A stretch of 14,555 nt of DNA from Planctomycetaceae bacterium (GTDB lineage Bacteria > Planctomycetota > Planctomycetia > Planctomycetales > Planctomycetaceae), in the NCBI GenBank assembly GCA_015487825.1, contig WFOZ01000922.1, forward strand, positions 1 to 14,555, read 5' to 3'. The notes under the pieces are model-generated. The model was given only the letters and a program-made list of their open reading frames with translations. It searched no databases and was not told the origin of the DNA. Positions 1-7,800 of the stretch are shown here, piece by piece. Position 1 is the stretch's first letter; each line of letters starts with the position of its first letter. A program made the position numbers and the translations under genes.

Positions 1-111
1 ATTGCGGACCATGATGGGAGGTAGATCCTCCTATTTCTGCGGTGGTCCGCAATAGCGGCCCCTACAAACACCCTTAATTTCTGCAATAACCAAACATTGC
101 TGAATAGTTAC
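1..111. repeat. Interspersed structured repeat, copy A (5' end cut by window)
   Basis: This segment matches 10345-10455 without gaps, with about 11 mismatches in 111 bases counted by eye. Its first half folds: 1-11 (attgcggacca) and 43-53 (tggtccgcaat) are perfect inverted repeats, and an inner hairpin ggagg/cctcc lies at 17-21 and 27-31. The second half (about 54-111) is an unstructured but well conserved tail ending ctgaatagttac. Copy B has a further 5' arm that would lie before base 1 here, so this copy is probably truncated by the window edge. It sits just upstream of the small membrane protein gene. No open reading frame is evident in it. It could be a REP/MITE-like non-autonomous element or a structured regulatory RNA. 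Confidence 0.85.
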
Positions 112-137
112 AATTTTTCCGTAAAAAGGAATTGATA

Positions 138-335
138 ATGAAATCTCCCCTGAAGCTCGTTTCGCTTCTCGCTCTGTTGGCAACAATTCTCCCCAGCATC
201 CTCTGTCTCATGGGGATGATTGAGCTTGAGACAGTGAAGTGGTCAGCGTTTATCGGCACAATAGTGTGGTTCGCGGTAACACCTCTGTGGATGGGGCGTG
301 AACTGCCACTTGGTGCGGATGAAGTTGAGATTTAG
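138..335 (+). CDS. Small two-helix membrane protein of unknown function
   Basis: This 65-residue protein is mostly hydrophobic. It has one likely membrane helix near the N-terminus (about residues 6-27, rich in Leu, Ala and Ile) and a second around residues 37-54 (SAFIGTIVWFAVTPLWM), followed by a short acidic tail. I chose ATG 138 because a good Shine-Dalgarno (aaagga, 125-130) lies 7 bases before it. An in-frame TTG at 132 would sit only one base after that site. The gene ends 45 bases before the rhamnosidase gene on the same strand, so the two may be co-transcribed. I do not recognise a named family. It resembles short conserved hypothetical proteins I associate with planctomycetes, but I cannot check that here. 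It acts presumably in the inner membrane. Confidence 0.7.
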   Translation: MKSPLKLVSLLALLATILPSILCLMGMIELETVKWSAFIGTIVWFAVTPLWMGRELPLGADEVEI

Positions 336-380
336 TAATAAAGCGAAAAACAAACCGTAAGAGTACCTGGAATTGACATC

Positions 381-3300
381 ATGCCGCGAACTTCAAAAAA
401 CATCACCCGTGGATTTTCCTTATTGCTGCTCTACTTTGTGTGCAGTGCAGAAAACACAAACGCAGGGCAAACCGACACATTAAAACCGGTAGCTCTGCGC
501 TGTGAGTATCGTCTCAATCCAGAGGGAATCGATGAAGCAAAACCACGTTTAACCTGGCGAGTTGAATCAACCCAGAGAGGCCAAAAGCAGACAGCCTATC
601 GAATTCTGGTTGCTTCCACTGCTGATCGACTCTCAAAAAACCGGGGAGATTTGTGGGACTCGGGAAAAGTGAATTCTTCTCAAACCATTCACATTGAATA
701 CGCTGGCAAACCGCTTGTTTCGCGTCAGCAGTGCTTTTGGAAAGTTGCATCCTGGGACCGAGACGGTGTTTCCTGCTGCTGGAGCAAACCGGCTTATTGG
801 TCGATGGGATTGCTGAATGATTCTGACTGGTCAGCAAAGTACATCAGTTATCGTGATGAAACACCGGTATTCAAAGATGCCTCAGCTCATTTTCTACCAT
901 CCGCCAGACAGTATCGAAAAGATTTCACTACTGAAAAGAAGATTAAACGTGCAACAATTTATGCAACGGCACTGGGAATATATGAACTGGAATTGAATGG
1001 CAAACGTGTAGGCGATGCACTGTTCGCTCCCGGCTGGACCGATTACCGCCAGCGTGCTTACTACAATACTTATGATGTCACCGATTTAGTCCATCCAGGG
1101 GGAAATGCAATCGGTGCCAACGTGGCTGATGGCTGGTACAGTGGCTATGTCGGCTTCGGTTTGCTGACCGGTATGGGAACAGAGAAGATTGGCCGTTACA
1201 CTTACGGAAAAACACCATCGCTGATGGTTCAACTGGAAGTCGAGTACAGCGATGGAACGCGGCAGGTAATCGGTACCGATAAATCCTGGAAAGTGACCGG
1301 CGATGGTCCCATTCGGCAGGCAGATTTACTGATGGGCGAGTTTTACGATGCTCGCATGGAAATGGCGGGATGGTCGAAACCGGGCTTTGACGACAGCGGT
1401 TGGCAAACTGCAATAGTTGCAGAAGAGAATGGTAAACAGCCGGCAACTTTCTACGAATTTCGCAATCCGGAAGGAGCAGGAGGCCCTGAAATCAAGGGAC
1501 GTAAGATCGATCTTGGCTTCAAACGCCCAAAGCTGGAATCTTTCCCGGGCAACCCTGTTCGCATCACTGAAGAGATTCGCCCTGTTGATGTCAGAAAAAT
1601 AGAGGCTGGAACATATATCTTCAATCTCGGGCAGAACTTTGCGGGAAATGTACGGTTAAAGCTAAAAGGGCCGGCTGGTCATCGAGTGATGCTGCGGTTC
1701 GGCGAAATGTTGCATCCGGATGGTCGGCTGATGACCGAGAACCTGCGCAAGGCTCGTGCAACCGACTACTACGTATGCAAAGGCGACAAGAATGGCGAAG
1801 TCTACTCACCTCGTTTTACTTTTCACGGGTTTCAATATGTTGAAGTCTCGAATCTGCCCGAAGGGCAGCAGCCAGAGCTGAGTGATAACAAAACGGCAAC
1901 CGGCCCGATGGTTACCGGCCTTGTTATTCATTCCGACACTCCAATGACAAGCACCTTCGAGTGCTCGGACCCAATGGTCAATCAACTTTTCAGTAATGTC
2001 GTCTGGACCCAACGGGCAAACTTTCTGGATCTTCCAACAGACTGCCCGCAACGCGATGAACGGATGGGGTGGACTGGCGATGCACAGGCCTATGTTGGTA
2101 CAGCATCCTACAATGCAGATGTTGGTGCTTTCTTTACAAAGTGGAATCGCGAATTGATGGAATCGCAAAGACCAAGCGGGGCATTTCCCGGCTATGCACC
2201 ATTCCCCTTTCAACATGGATGGGATTTCGGAACAGCCTGGGCCGATGCAGGGATCATTTGCCCGTGGACGATCTGGCAGGCTTATGGTGATACCCGCATG
2301 ATTGAACGCTGCTGGGAACCGATGACGCGTTTCATGCAGTGGCGAAAGAAAACAAGTCGTGACAACCTGGGTATCAACCACGGGAATGCGTGGGGTGACT
2401 GGCTGACATTGGGAGCACCTACTCCGATCGATTATATCGATACAACTTACTGGGCGATTTCAACAAAAATGATGGCCGAAATGGCTCAGGCAACTGGACG
2501 CGAAGACGAAGCGGCTGCTTATCGCGAGCAGTTCAACGCGATCAGGTCGGCATTCAAAAAGAAATATCTCAAAGATGACGGCAGTATCACCGTTAATACA
2601 CAGACAGCATATGCGCTGGCGCTGGTTGCTGATCTGGTGCCCGATGAAATGCGAAAAGCTTCCGGCAGGAAACTTGCCGATTTGATCGCGTTAAGCGGCA
2701 ACCATATGGCAACCGGATTTTTGGGGACCAAACCGTTACTGCCCGTCCTCTCTTCAGTTGATCAGCACGACCTGGCAACATTTCTGCTGCAAAGTCATGA
2801 ATTTCCATCCTGGGGATACGAAATAGATCAGGGGGCCACTTCGATTTGGGAACGTTGGGATGGTTATACTATCGAAGATGGTTTTGGACGACATAATGCT
2901 TCGATGAATTCCTATTCGCATTACTCGTTCGGGGCAGTTTGTGAATGGATGTTTCGCACTCTCGCCGGGATTGAATCAGACGGCCCCGGCTATTCGAAAA
3001 TTATCATTCGCCCTACTCCCCCTTCACCGGGAAGCAACGCTCAGCACAAACCGATCAACTGGGTAAAGGCATCGTATGATTCAATCCAGGGGAAAATCAT
3101 CAGTCAATGGAAAGTTGAAGGAAATGATTTTTATCTCGATGTGACAATCCCGGCAAACTGCACTGCAACTGTGTATCTCCCCGCAACAAAAGCAGAAAAG
3201 ATTACGGAAAGCGGTCAGCCGTTGAGTCAGATAAAATTCATCAAACGACTTCAAACTGAGAATAATCGGGTCGTATTGCAGGTTGCTGCAGGGCGATACC

Positions 3301-3812
3301 GATTCAAATCCACAAATAGCATTGTTCCTGCAAAGTCCGTTTACAAAACATCGAAACCGGCAGATCTGTCAGTGAATCCCGACAATATCGATCTGAGCGG
3401 TGCAAGGAAACTGGTCAGTTGGAACTTCAGTAACGAGGTAGATATCACAAAATGGGCAGGGCGTAATAATCTTAAGATTGAAAAACGCGATGGCAAAGTG
3501 TTTCTTCTCGGGACAGGTGCTGATCCACAGCTATCAACGGAGTTGTCCAGGCCTCTCGCAGGAACGCTTGTTATTGAAATCAAAGGACGCCCTGCCAGGG
3601 GAGCATCTGCTCAATTCTTTTGGGCATCACCAACGGGCGGATTCAATGGTGGGCAACAGACTTCAAGAAAATTGAACCCGAGTGAAGAAATTAATGCGTA
3701 TCTTTTCCGAATTGAAGATGACCAACCACTTCAGAAATTGCGTTTCGATCCATTCCCCGATAAAGCTGAAATGGAAATCGAATCAATCACCATTTACCAA
3801 ATTGAAAAATAA
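381..3812 (+). CDS. Secreted alpha-L-rhamnosidase, GH78, with extra C-terminal domain
   Basis: This enzyme should hydrolyse terminal alpha-L-rhamnose from polysaccharides or glycosides outside the cytoplasm. Residues 1-28 look like a signal peptide (basic start, LLLLYFV core, cleavage near TNA/GQ). The domain order fits GH78: Ig-like about 35-145, rhamnosidase N domain about 175-370, beta-sandwich about 395-515, (alpha/alpha)6 barrel about 525-870, and C-terminal beta-sandwich to about 975. The signature DCPQRDERMGWTGD occupies residues 554-567. By family knowledge Glu560 should be the general acid, and Glu824 in GATSIWERWDG the general base; both are present. The last 160 residues (about 980-1143) form an additional beta-rich domain with WNF, AQFFW and LRFDPF motifs. 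It resembles a carbohydrate-binding-type jelly roll and explains the length of 1143 residues. The start is ATG 381, with only a weak tgga at 368-371. Natural substrate unknown. Confidence 0.95.
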   Translation: MPRTSKNITRGFSLLLLYFVCSAENTNAGQTDTLKPVALRCEYRLNPEGIDEAKPRLTWRVESTQRGQKQTAYRILVASTADRLSKNRGDLWDSGKVNSSQTIHIEYAGKPLVSRQQCFWKVASWDRDGVSCCWSKPAYWSMGLLNDSDWSAKYISYRDETPVFKDASAHFLPSARQYRKDFTTEKKIKRATIYATALGIYELELNGKRVGDALFAPGWTDYRQRAYYNTYDVTDLVHPGGNAIGANVADGWYSGYVGFGLLTGMGTEKIGRYTYGKTPSLMVQLEVEYSDGTRQVIGTDKSWKVTGDGPIRQADLLMGEFYDARMEMAGWSKPGFDDSGWQTAIVAEENGKQPATFYEFRNPEGAGGPEIKGRKIDLGFKRPKLESFPGNPVRITEEIRPVDVRKIEAGTYIFNLGQNFAGNVRLKLKGPAGHRVMLRFGEMLHPDGRLMTENLRKARATDYYVCKGDKNGEVYSPRFTFHGFQYVEVSNLPEGQQPELSDNKTATGPMVTGLVIHSDTPMTSTFECSDPMVNQLFSNVVWTQRANFLDLPTDCPQRDERMGWTGDAQAYVGTASYNADVGAFFTKWNRELMESQRPSGAFPGYAPFPFQHGWDFGTAWADAGIICPWTIWQAYGDTRMIERCWEPMTRFMQWRKKTSRDNLGINHGNAWGDWLTLGAPTPIDYIDTTYWAISTKMMAEMAQATGREDEAAAYREQFNAIRSAFKKKYLKDDGSITVNTQTAYALALVADLVPDEMRKASGRKLADLIALSGNHMATGFLGTKPLLPVLSSVDQHDLATFLLQSHEFPSWGYEIDQGATSIWERWDGYTIEDGFGRHNASMNSYSHYSFGAVCEWMFRTLAGIESDGPGYSKIIIRPTPPSPGSNAQHKPINWVKASYDSIQGKIISQWKVEGNDFYLDVTIPANCTATVYLPATKAEKITESGQPLSQIKFIKRLQTENNRVVLQVAAGRYRFKSTNSIVPAKSVYKTSKPADLSVNPDNIDLSGARKLVSWNFSNEVDITKWAGRNNLKIEKRDGKVFLLGTGADPQLSTELSRPLAGTLVIEIKGRPARGASAQFFWASPTGGFNGGQQTSRKLNPSEEINAYLFRIEDDQPLQKLRFDPFPDKAEMEIESITIYQIEK

Positions 3813-3840
3813 CCCGGCACCGCTGGTTGGTTTTGCTAGC

Positions 3841-3861
3841 CACGCATTACTGAATAGTGAC
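3841..3861. repeat. Possible remnant of the interspersed repeat's 3' tail
   Basis: The 21 bases here match the end of copy A (91-111) at 17 positions, sharing the core ctgaatagt. It lies between the convergent rhamnosidase and UvrA-like genes, an intergenic place like that of the full copies. The match is short, so chance is a real alternative. Confidence 0.3.
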
Positions 3862-3877
3862 TTCTAAACAAATTCAA

Positions 3878-3897
3878 CCGCGGCTATCGCCGTGCGG
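3878..3897. terminator. Weak GC-rich hairpin between convergent genes
   Basis: The sequence ccgcggctatcgccgtgcgg can fold as ccgc/gcgg outside and ggc/gcc inside a tatc loop, with a two-base bulge. It lies just past the UvrA-like stop codon on the minus strand and 65 bases after the rhamnosidase stop. There is no T tract on either side, so this is only a candidate for a bidirectional terminator. Confidence 0.25.
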
Positions 3898-3898
3898 C

Positions 3899-6478
3899 TC
3901 AGTGCATATTCAGATATTTTGCAGTGATAGATTGCCTGCAGTTTTGCAGATCACCCGGCAGGCCGGCAAAAAGAACTTTACCCCCCTGCTCTGCTGCTCC
4001 CGGGCCGAGATCGACAACCCAGTCTGCTGCTTCGAGCATCAATGAATGATGGTCAATCGCAATCACGGTGTGACCATGTTCAACCAGACGCCTGAAGCAT
4101 GAAATTAATGTTGCAGTATCCTGTGGATGCAAGCCTGCGGTCGGCTCATCAAATAGATAAAGTTTGCTTTTTCCTGATGATTCACTCAAAAATGAAGCCA
4201 GTTTCAGACGCTGAGCTTCACCGCCGGAAAGTGTTGATAAAGACTGCCCGGTTCTCAGATAACCAAGTCCAACCTCGCGCAACATCTGCAGGCGTCTCTG
4301 GAGAGATTGGTGATTGTGAAAAAAACTGAATGCCTCATCGATCGTCATGCTCAGTACATCGTGAATAGTTCGACTGCGATATTTTACCGACAATGTTTCC
4401 GCATTGAATCGCTTTCCTTTACATTCCGGACAGGCAACAGACTGGTTGGCCAGAAAATGCATGTCAATTTCGATGATCCCATTGCCTGAACAATGCGAGC
4501 AACGTCCTGCCGCGGAACTGTTGAAGCTGAACCGGGTTGGTTGAAAACCGAGTGTCTGCGCATCAGCAGTACTTGCAAAAAGTTTACGGATTTCATCGAA
4601 TGCCTTGATATATGTAATCGGCGTACTGCGAATTGATCGCGCAACAGCGACATCGTTCACCAGAATAGATTCTGCGATTGATTCGTACCCGGACAACTCC
4701 ACGGAAAACGCTGCTTCCGGTTCGCTTTGAGTCATTTCTCGCTGCTCTGTAAGTTTGCGAGTCAGAGCAGGAGAAATTGAATCACACAGCAGGGAAGTTT
4801 TTCCACTGCCACTCACTCCGGTTATTATCGAAAGACGCTGCAGCGGAAATTTCACAGAAGCCTGTTGCACGTTACGACAGCAGATTTTTGTCGCTGATAG
4901 AAAAGAAGTTTCAGAGGTAATCGGCCTGCCAGTGTACTCAGCAAGAGAGGCTTTTCCATTAAGCCAGTTCGCAGTACAACTGTTTTCCTGTTTCAGGAGA
5001 TCTGAAAATGTACCTTCAAAAATAATGTCTCCGCCTTCCAAACCAGCAGCAGGGCCCAACTCAACAACATGTTCAACCTGAGAAATCATCTCTGCATTAT
5101 GCTCGACCATGATCACTGTATTATCCTGATCGCGAAGATCTTTGATCGCTTCCAGGACAGGTTGGCAATCGTACTGATGCAGACCGGCAGATGGCTCATC
5201 AAAAATATAGAGAGTATTGACCAGACTGCTGCATAATGCATTTACAAGACTCACCCGGTGATACTCTCCGCTGGAGAGGGAAGTTAGTTTTCGATCTAAA
5301 TGCAGATATCCCAGACCTGTTTTGCATAAAGTGCCAAGCCGCAGGCGAAGTTCCTGCAAAATCTCTCCGGTGTTTTCACTCTCTGCCGCATCTGTAAATA
5401 ACTCAGCTCTGTTTAGAAACTCCAGAAGATTTTCAGAACTCATCCGTAGCAGGGTTTGCATCGGTTGATCTGCAATGCGCACTTCTCTTGCAAGCTGATT
5501 CAAACCAAGACCATGGCATCTTTCACACCGTAAAGCCTGCTTCTTTCTTTTCGTGAGACCTGTGCCGCTGCATTTTTCACAGGCTCCGACAGGGGAAGTG
5601 CGTCTGAAAAGATGTGGCTGAATTTCAGGATACTTTTGATGACAATAACTACAACATCGCTGCTGTGAATAGAATTCCAGGCTCCACTCTCTCCCCTGCG
5701 TTTCCTGCACCGCTACCGAGCGATGTTGCTGAGTCTCTGAAAGAGCAGACTTCGGATCAATCAATAAAACAATCTGTTTCTGCCCGGCGGAAAACGCCTG
5801 TTCCAGACTTTCTGAAAGACGTTCCGCAGAAATGTTTCCAGCAACAAGACGATCCATCAAAACCAGGGAGGTGAAGGGAGATTCGTTCTGTTTCAGGTCA
5901 ATAAAACGATGATAACCTTCCTGTTCCCATTTCAGTTTCAATTCATCTTTCGGTATTCCATCATCAATATCGAGGGGGAATGTGATTTGTAATCTGGTTT
6001 TATCGGGAAGCGAGTCTATGCGTTTGCGAATGCCTGCCTCATCATTGGCAATCACAGCAGCCTGACATTTGGGGCAATACATTATTGCAATGTGCATCGC
6101 CAGAATGGCAAGCGAATCGAGAACCTCAACAGCGTCACACAGTTGTGCGGTCCCGGTTTCCGGTCGGTTTCGTTGTCCGATAGCAATCGAAGGCGGAAGG
6201 TGGTCTATCCGATCCACATCGGGACGTTCAAGCTGTTGTAAAAAAAGGCGAGCGGAGGATGAAAGCGTTTCAAAATATCTGCGCTGGCCTTCCGCATGAA
6301 TAGTATCCAGGGCCAGGCTGCTTTTTCCCGAGCCACTCACTCCCGTAATTGCAGTCCAGCTGCCAAGCGGAATCTGCAGAGAAACATCCCGTAAATTATG
6401 CACACGTGCACCGGAAATGATAATTTTTCTTCCTGCATCAGGCTTCAGATTTCCCCGACTTGCAGGCGTGGCTGTCAT
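3899..6478 (-). CDS. Compact UvrA-type ABC ATPase (excinuclease subunit A paralogue)
   Basis: This 859-residue protein has the double ABC ATPase design of UvrA, which recognises damaged DNA and loads UvrB. Half one has Walker A GVSGSGKSS (46-54), zinc-module cysteines 276/279 and 300/303, signature LSSGE (401-405), Walker B YIFDEPS and His460. Half two has Walker A GVSGSGKT (554-561), zinc finger Cys660/663-Cys683/686 with the usual 19-residue gap, signature LSGGE (750-754), Walker B LYLFDEP (773-779) and His810. A shortened segment resembling the UvrB-binding domain lies at about 140-240. Canonical UvrA is about 940 residues. Here the roughly 100-residue stretch between the first zinc module and the next CxxC (318/321) has shrunk to about 14 residues, and the first signature is LSSGE rather than LSGGE. 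It is therefore more likely a paralogue than the main repair UvrA. No clear Shine-Dalgarno precedes ATG 6478. It lies 84 bases after scpA. Confidence 0.88.
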   Translation of the reverse strand: MTATPASRGNLKPDAGRKIIISGARVHNLRDVSLQIPLGSWTAITGVSGSGKSSLALDTIHAEGQRRYFETLSSSARLFLQQLERPDVDRIDHLPPSIAIGQRNRPETGTAQLCDAVEVLDSLAILAMHIAIMYCPKCQAAVIANDEAGIRKRIDSLPDKTRLQITFPLDIDDGIPKDELKLKWEQEGYHRFIDLKQNESPFTSLVLMDRLVAGNISAERLSESLEQAFSAGQKQIVLLIDPKSALSETQQHRSVAVQETQGREWSLEFYSQQRCCSYCHQKYPEIQPHLFRRTSPVGACEKCSGTGLTKRKKQALRCERCHGLGLNQLAREVRIADQPMQTLLRMSSENLLEFLNRAELFTDAAESENTGEILQELRLRLGTLCKTGLGYLHLDRKLTSLSSGEYHRVSLVNALCSSLVNTLYIFDEPSAGLHQYDCQPVLEAIKDLRDQDNTVIMVEHNAEMISQVEHVVELGPAAGLEGGDIIFEGTFSDLLKQENSCTANWLNGKASLAEYTGRPITSETSFLSATKICCRNVQQASVKFPLQRLSIITGVSGSGKTSLLCDSISPALTRKLTEQREMTQSEPEAAFSVELSGYESIAESILVNDVAVARSIRSTPITYIKAFDEIRKLFASTADAQTLGFQPTRFSFNSSAAGRCSHCSGNGIIEIDMHFLANQSVACPECKGKRFNAETLSVKYRSRTIHDVLSMTIDEAFSFFHNHQSLQRRLQMLREVGLGYLRTGQSLSTLSGGEAQRLKLASFLSESSGKSKLYLFDEPTAGLHPQDTATLISCFRRLVEHGHTVIAIDHHSLMLEAADWVVDLGPGAAEQGGKVLFAGLPGDLQNCRQSITAKYLNMH

Positions 6479-6562
6479 GATCAGATAAAATTAATTCAGT
6501 AGAAAGGTGAATGTAATAGAGAAAATCGACTGGATCGTATTCAACAACAGCGTATCAGATTT

Positions 6563-7378
6563 TTATTCGCTCGTCTCTTGTACGGCTGCTTCTGATGATT
6601 GTTCCTGAGAATGTGTGCTGCCCTCTGTTTCTTCAATCGGTGGATGAATCCAGATTTCTTCGTAATCGACAAGTTGAACAGCTCGAAATTTGTGATGCCT
6701 TAACAGTTCCAGCACAGCAAGAAACATTCCTATCACAACACTTTTATCGACCGTTTTTTCAAATAACGATTGGAACAGAACTTTCCCTGCTTCACGCACC
6801 TGCTTTCCAATTCGATCAACATACAGGTGCACCGGTGTTGTATCAAACTGAAGTTTATGCACACTATCCGATTGTTTTTTTCTGACTATGCGGGCAAAGG
6901 CACCCACGAGATCCCAAACTTCAACATCCTTGATAAAATCATCTGCAACAGAGCGTTTAACATCGGGGCGTTCGTCTGCCAACCGGGGATAGCGGTCCTG
7001 CCAGGCAAGCGCCTGTTCCTGCAGCAATCCGGCAGCATCTTTCAATCGCTTATACTCCAGAAGTTGTAACACCAGTCCTTCGTTAGAAGTATCGGTTTCA
7101 ATTTCCTCTTCTTCTTCATCCTCTTGTGGAGTGGTACGTATTAACACGAGACGGCTTTTAACTTCTGCCAGAGTCGAGGCCGTCACCACAAAATCGGCAG
7201 CCATATCAAAATCGATTATTTCAAGCACTTCCAGATAGCTCTGAAATTCGTTGATTATTTCCGTCAACGAAATCTCAAGAATATCAAGTTCATGCTTGCG
7301 CACCAGAAACAGCAGCAGGTCCAAAGGACCGCTGAAAAGATCCTGGAGATCAATTCGATATATTTGAGCTGTTGCCAT
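6563..7378 (-). CDS. scpA: Segregation and condensation protein A (ScpA kleisin)
   Basis: ScpA is the kleisin subunit that bridges Smc heads and, with ScpB, forms the condensin that compacts and segregates the chromosome. The N-terminal family signature is clear: FSGPLDLLLFLVRKHELDI, followed by a helical region with DFVVTASTLAEVKSRLVL. An acidic linker (DEEEEEIETD) comes next, and the C-terminal winged helix is seen in VIGMFLAVLELLRHHKFRAVQ, the part that contacts the Smc cap. The tail after it is Glu/Ser rich and variable. I chose ATG 7378 (271 residues, MATAQIYRIDLQDL), because the longer frame to 7411 begins with TTG and adds 11 residues without family character. Neither start has a clear Shine-Dalgarno. 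The size is normal for the family. No scpB or smc is in the window; the next gene on this strand is the UvrA-like ATPase. Confidence 0.93.
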   Translation of the reverse strand: MATAQIYRIDLQDLFSGPLDLLLFLVRKHELDILEISLTEIINEFQSYLEVLEIIDFDMAADFVVTASTLAEVKSRLVLIRTTPQEDEEEEEIETDTSNEGLVLQLLEYKRLKDAAGLLQEQALAWQDRYPRLADERPDVKRSVADDFIKDVEVWDLVGAFARIVRKKQSDSVHKLQFDTTPVHLYVDRIGKQVREAGKVLFQSLFEKTVDKSVVIGMFLAVLELLRHHKFRAVQLVDYEEIWIHPPIEETEGSTHSQEQSSEAAVQETSE

Positions 7379-7800
7379 ATAATGAACAGATAAAATTGAA
7401 AGCCTGAACAAATTTTCGATGTGTCAGACTGCAAATCCTGTCACAGCTGGTAAAGAGATGTCTGCCGAAATTTCAGAGGTTATGCGTACAAACAGCACAC
7501 GTTACAATGAAAGGCTCTGACTTATCTTCCCTGACAAATATCGCTTGTTACTTCTTCTCAACAGTTCCCAGCACGGCTGGTTCATTCTGATAGCCGTAAC
7601 CAAATCGATACTTTTGAAATTTGCGAAAGCCGCAAAGAAATCGACCGTTAGAATCAGTTCCGAAATAAGTTCCCGGTTTATCGTAGGATGCGTCGTGACG
7701 CACCAGCCTGTTGATGTGGTGAAAAAAATGCGTCACGACGCACCCTGCAAATTGAATCCATTAAAATAGGGAAGTTATTTCAGAACTATTCCTTAGTAAG
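7379..7800. other. Intergenic region between divergent scpA and SGNH-protein genes
   Basis: About 420 bases lie between the two divergently read genes and must hold both promoters, but I see no convincing -35/-10 pair. The one clear structure is the paired palindrome at 7689-7742, listed separately. Short open frames on both strands (7545-7769 plus, 7548-7736 minus) run through this palindrome and lack convincing starts, so I regard them as non-coding. Confidence 0.5.
7689..7742. repeat. Paired TGCGTC-NN-GACGCA palindromes forming a hairpin
   Basis: Two 14-base units, tgcgtcgtgacgca (7689-7702) and tgcgtcacgacgca (7729-7742), are exact reverse complements of each other. Each is also nearly self-complementary, with 6-base arms around a 2-base centre. 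They are separated by 26 bases. The RNA or single-stranded DNA could form one 14-base-pair stem or two small hairpins. There is no T tract immediately after, so terminator function is not evident. The pattern resembles a REP-like intergenic repeat or a binding site for a dimeric protein; which one is unknown. Confidence 0.8.

Noticed and set aside
1806..2381. A 191-codon minus-strand open frame inside the rhamnosidase gene.
   Set aside because: It lies wholly antisense to a strongly supported GH78 coding region, including the catalytic motif, and its translation has no recognisable family or domain features.
7548..7736. A 62-codon minus-strand frame in the scpA/SGNH gap.
   Set aside because: It begins inside the palindromic repeat, has no clear Shine-Dalgarno and shows no recognised family; the overlapping plus-strand frame is equally long, as expected by chance.
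7689..7742. The paired palindromes as a two-unit CRISPR.
   Set aside because: Only two units exist, they are inverted rather than direct repeats of CRISPR length, and no cas gene is present.
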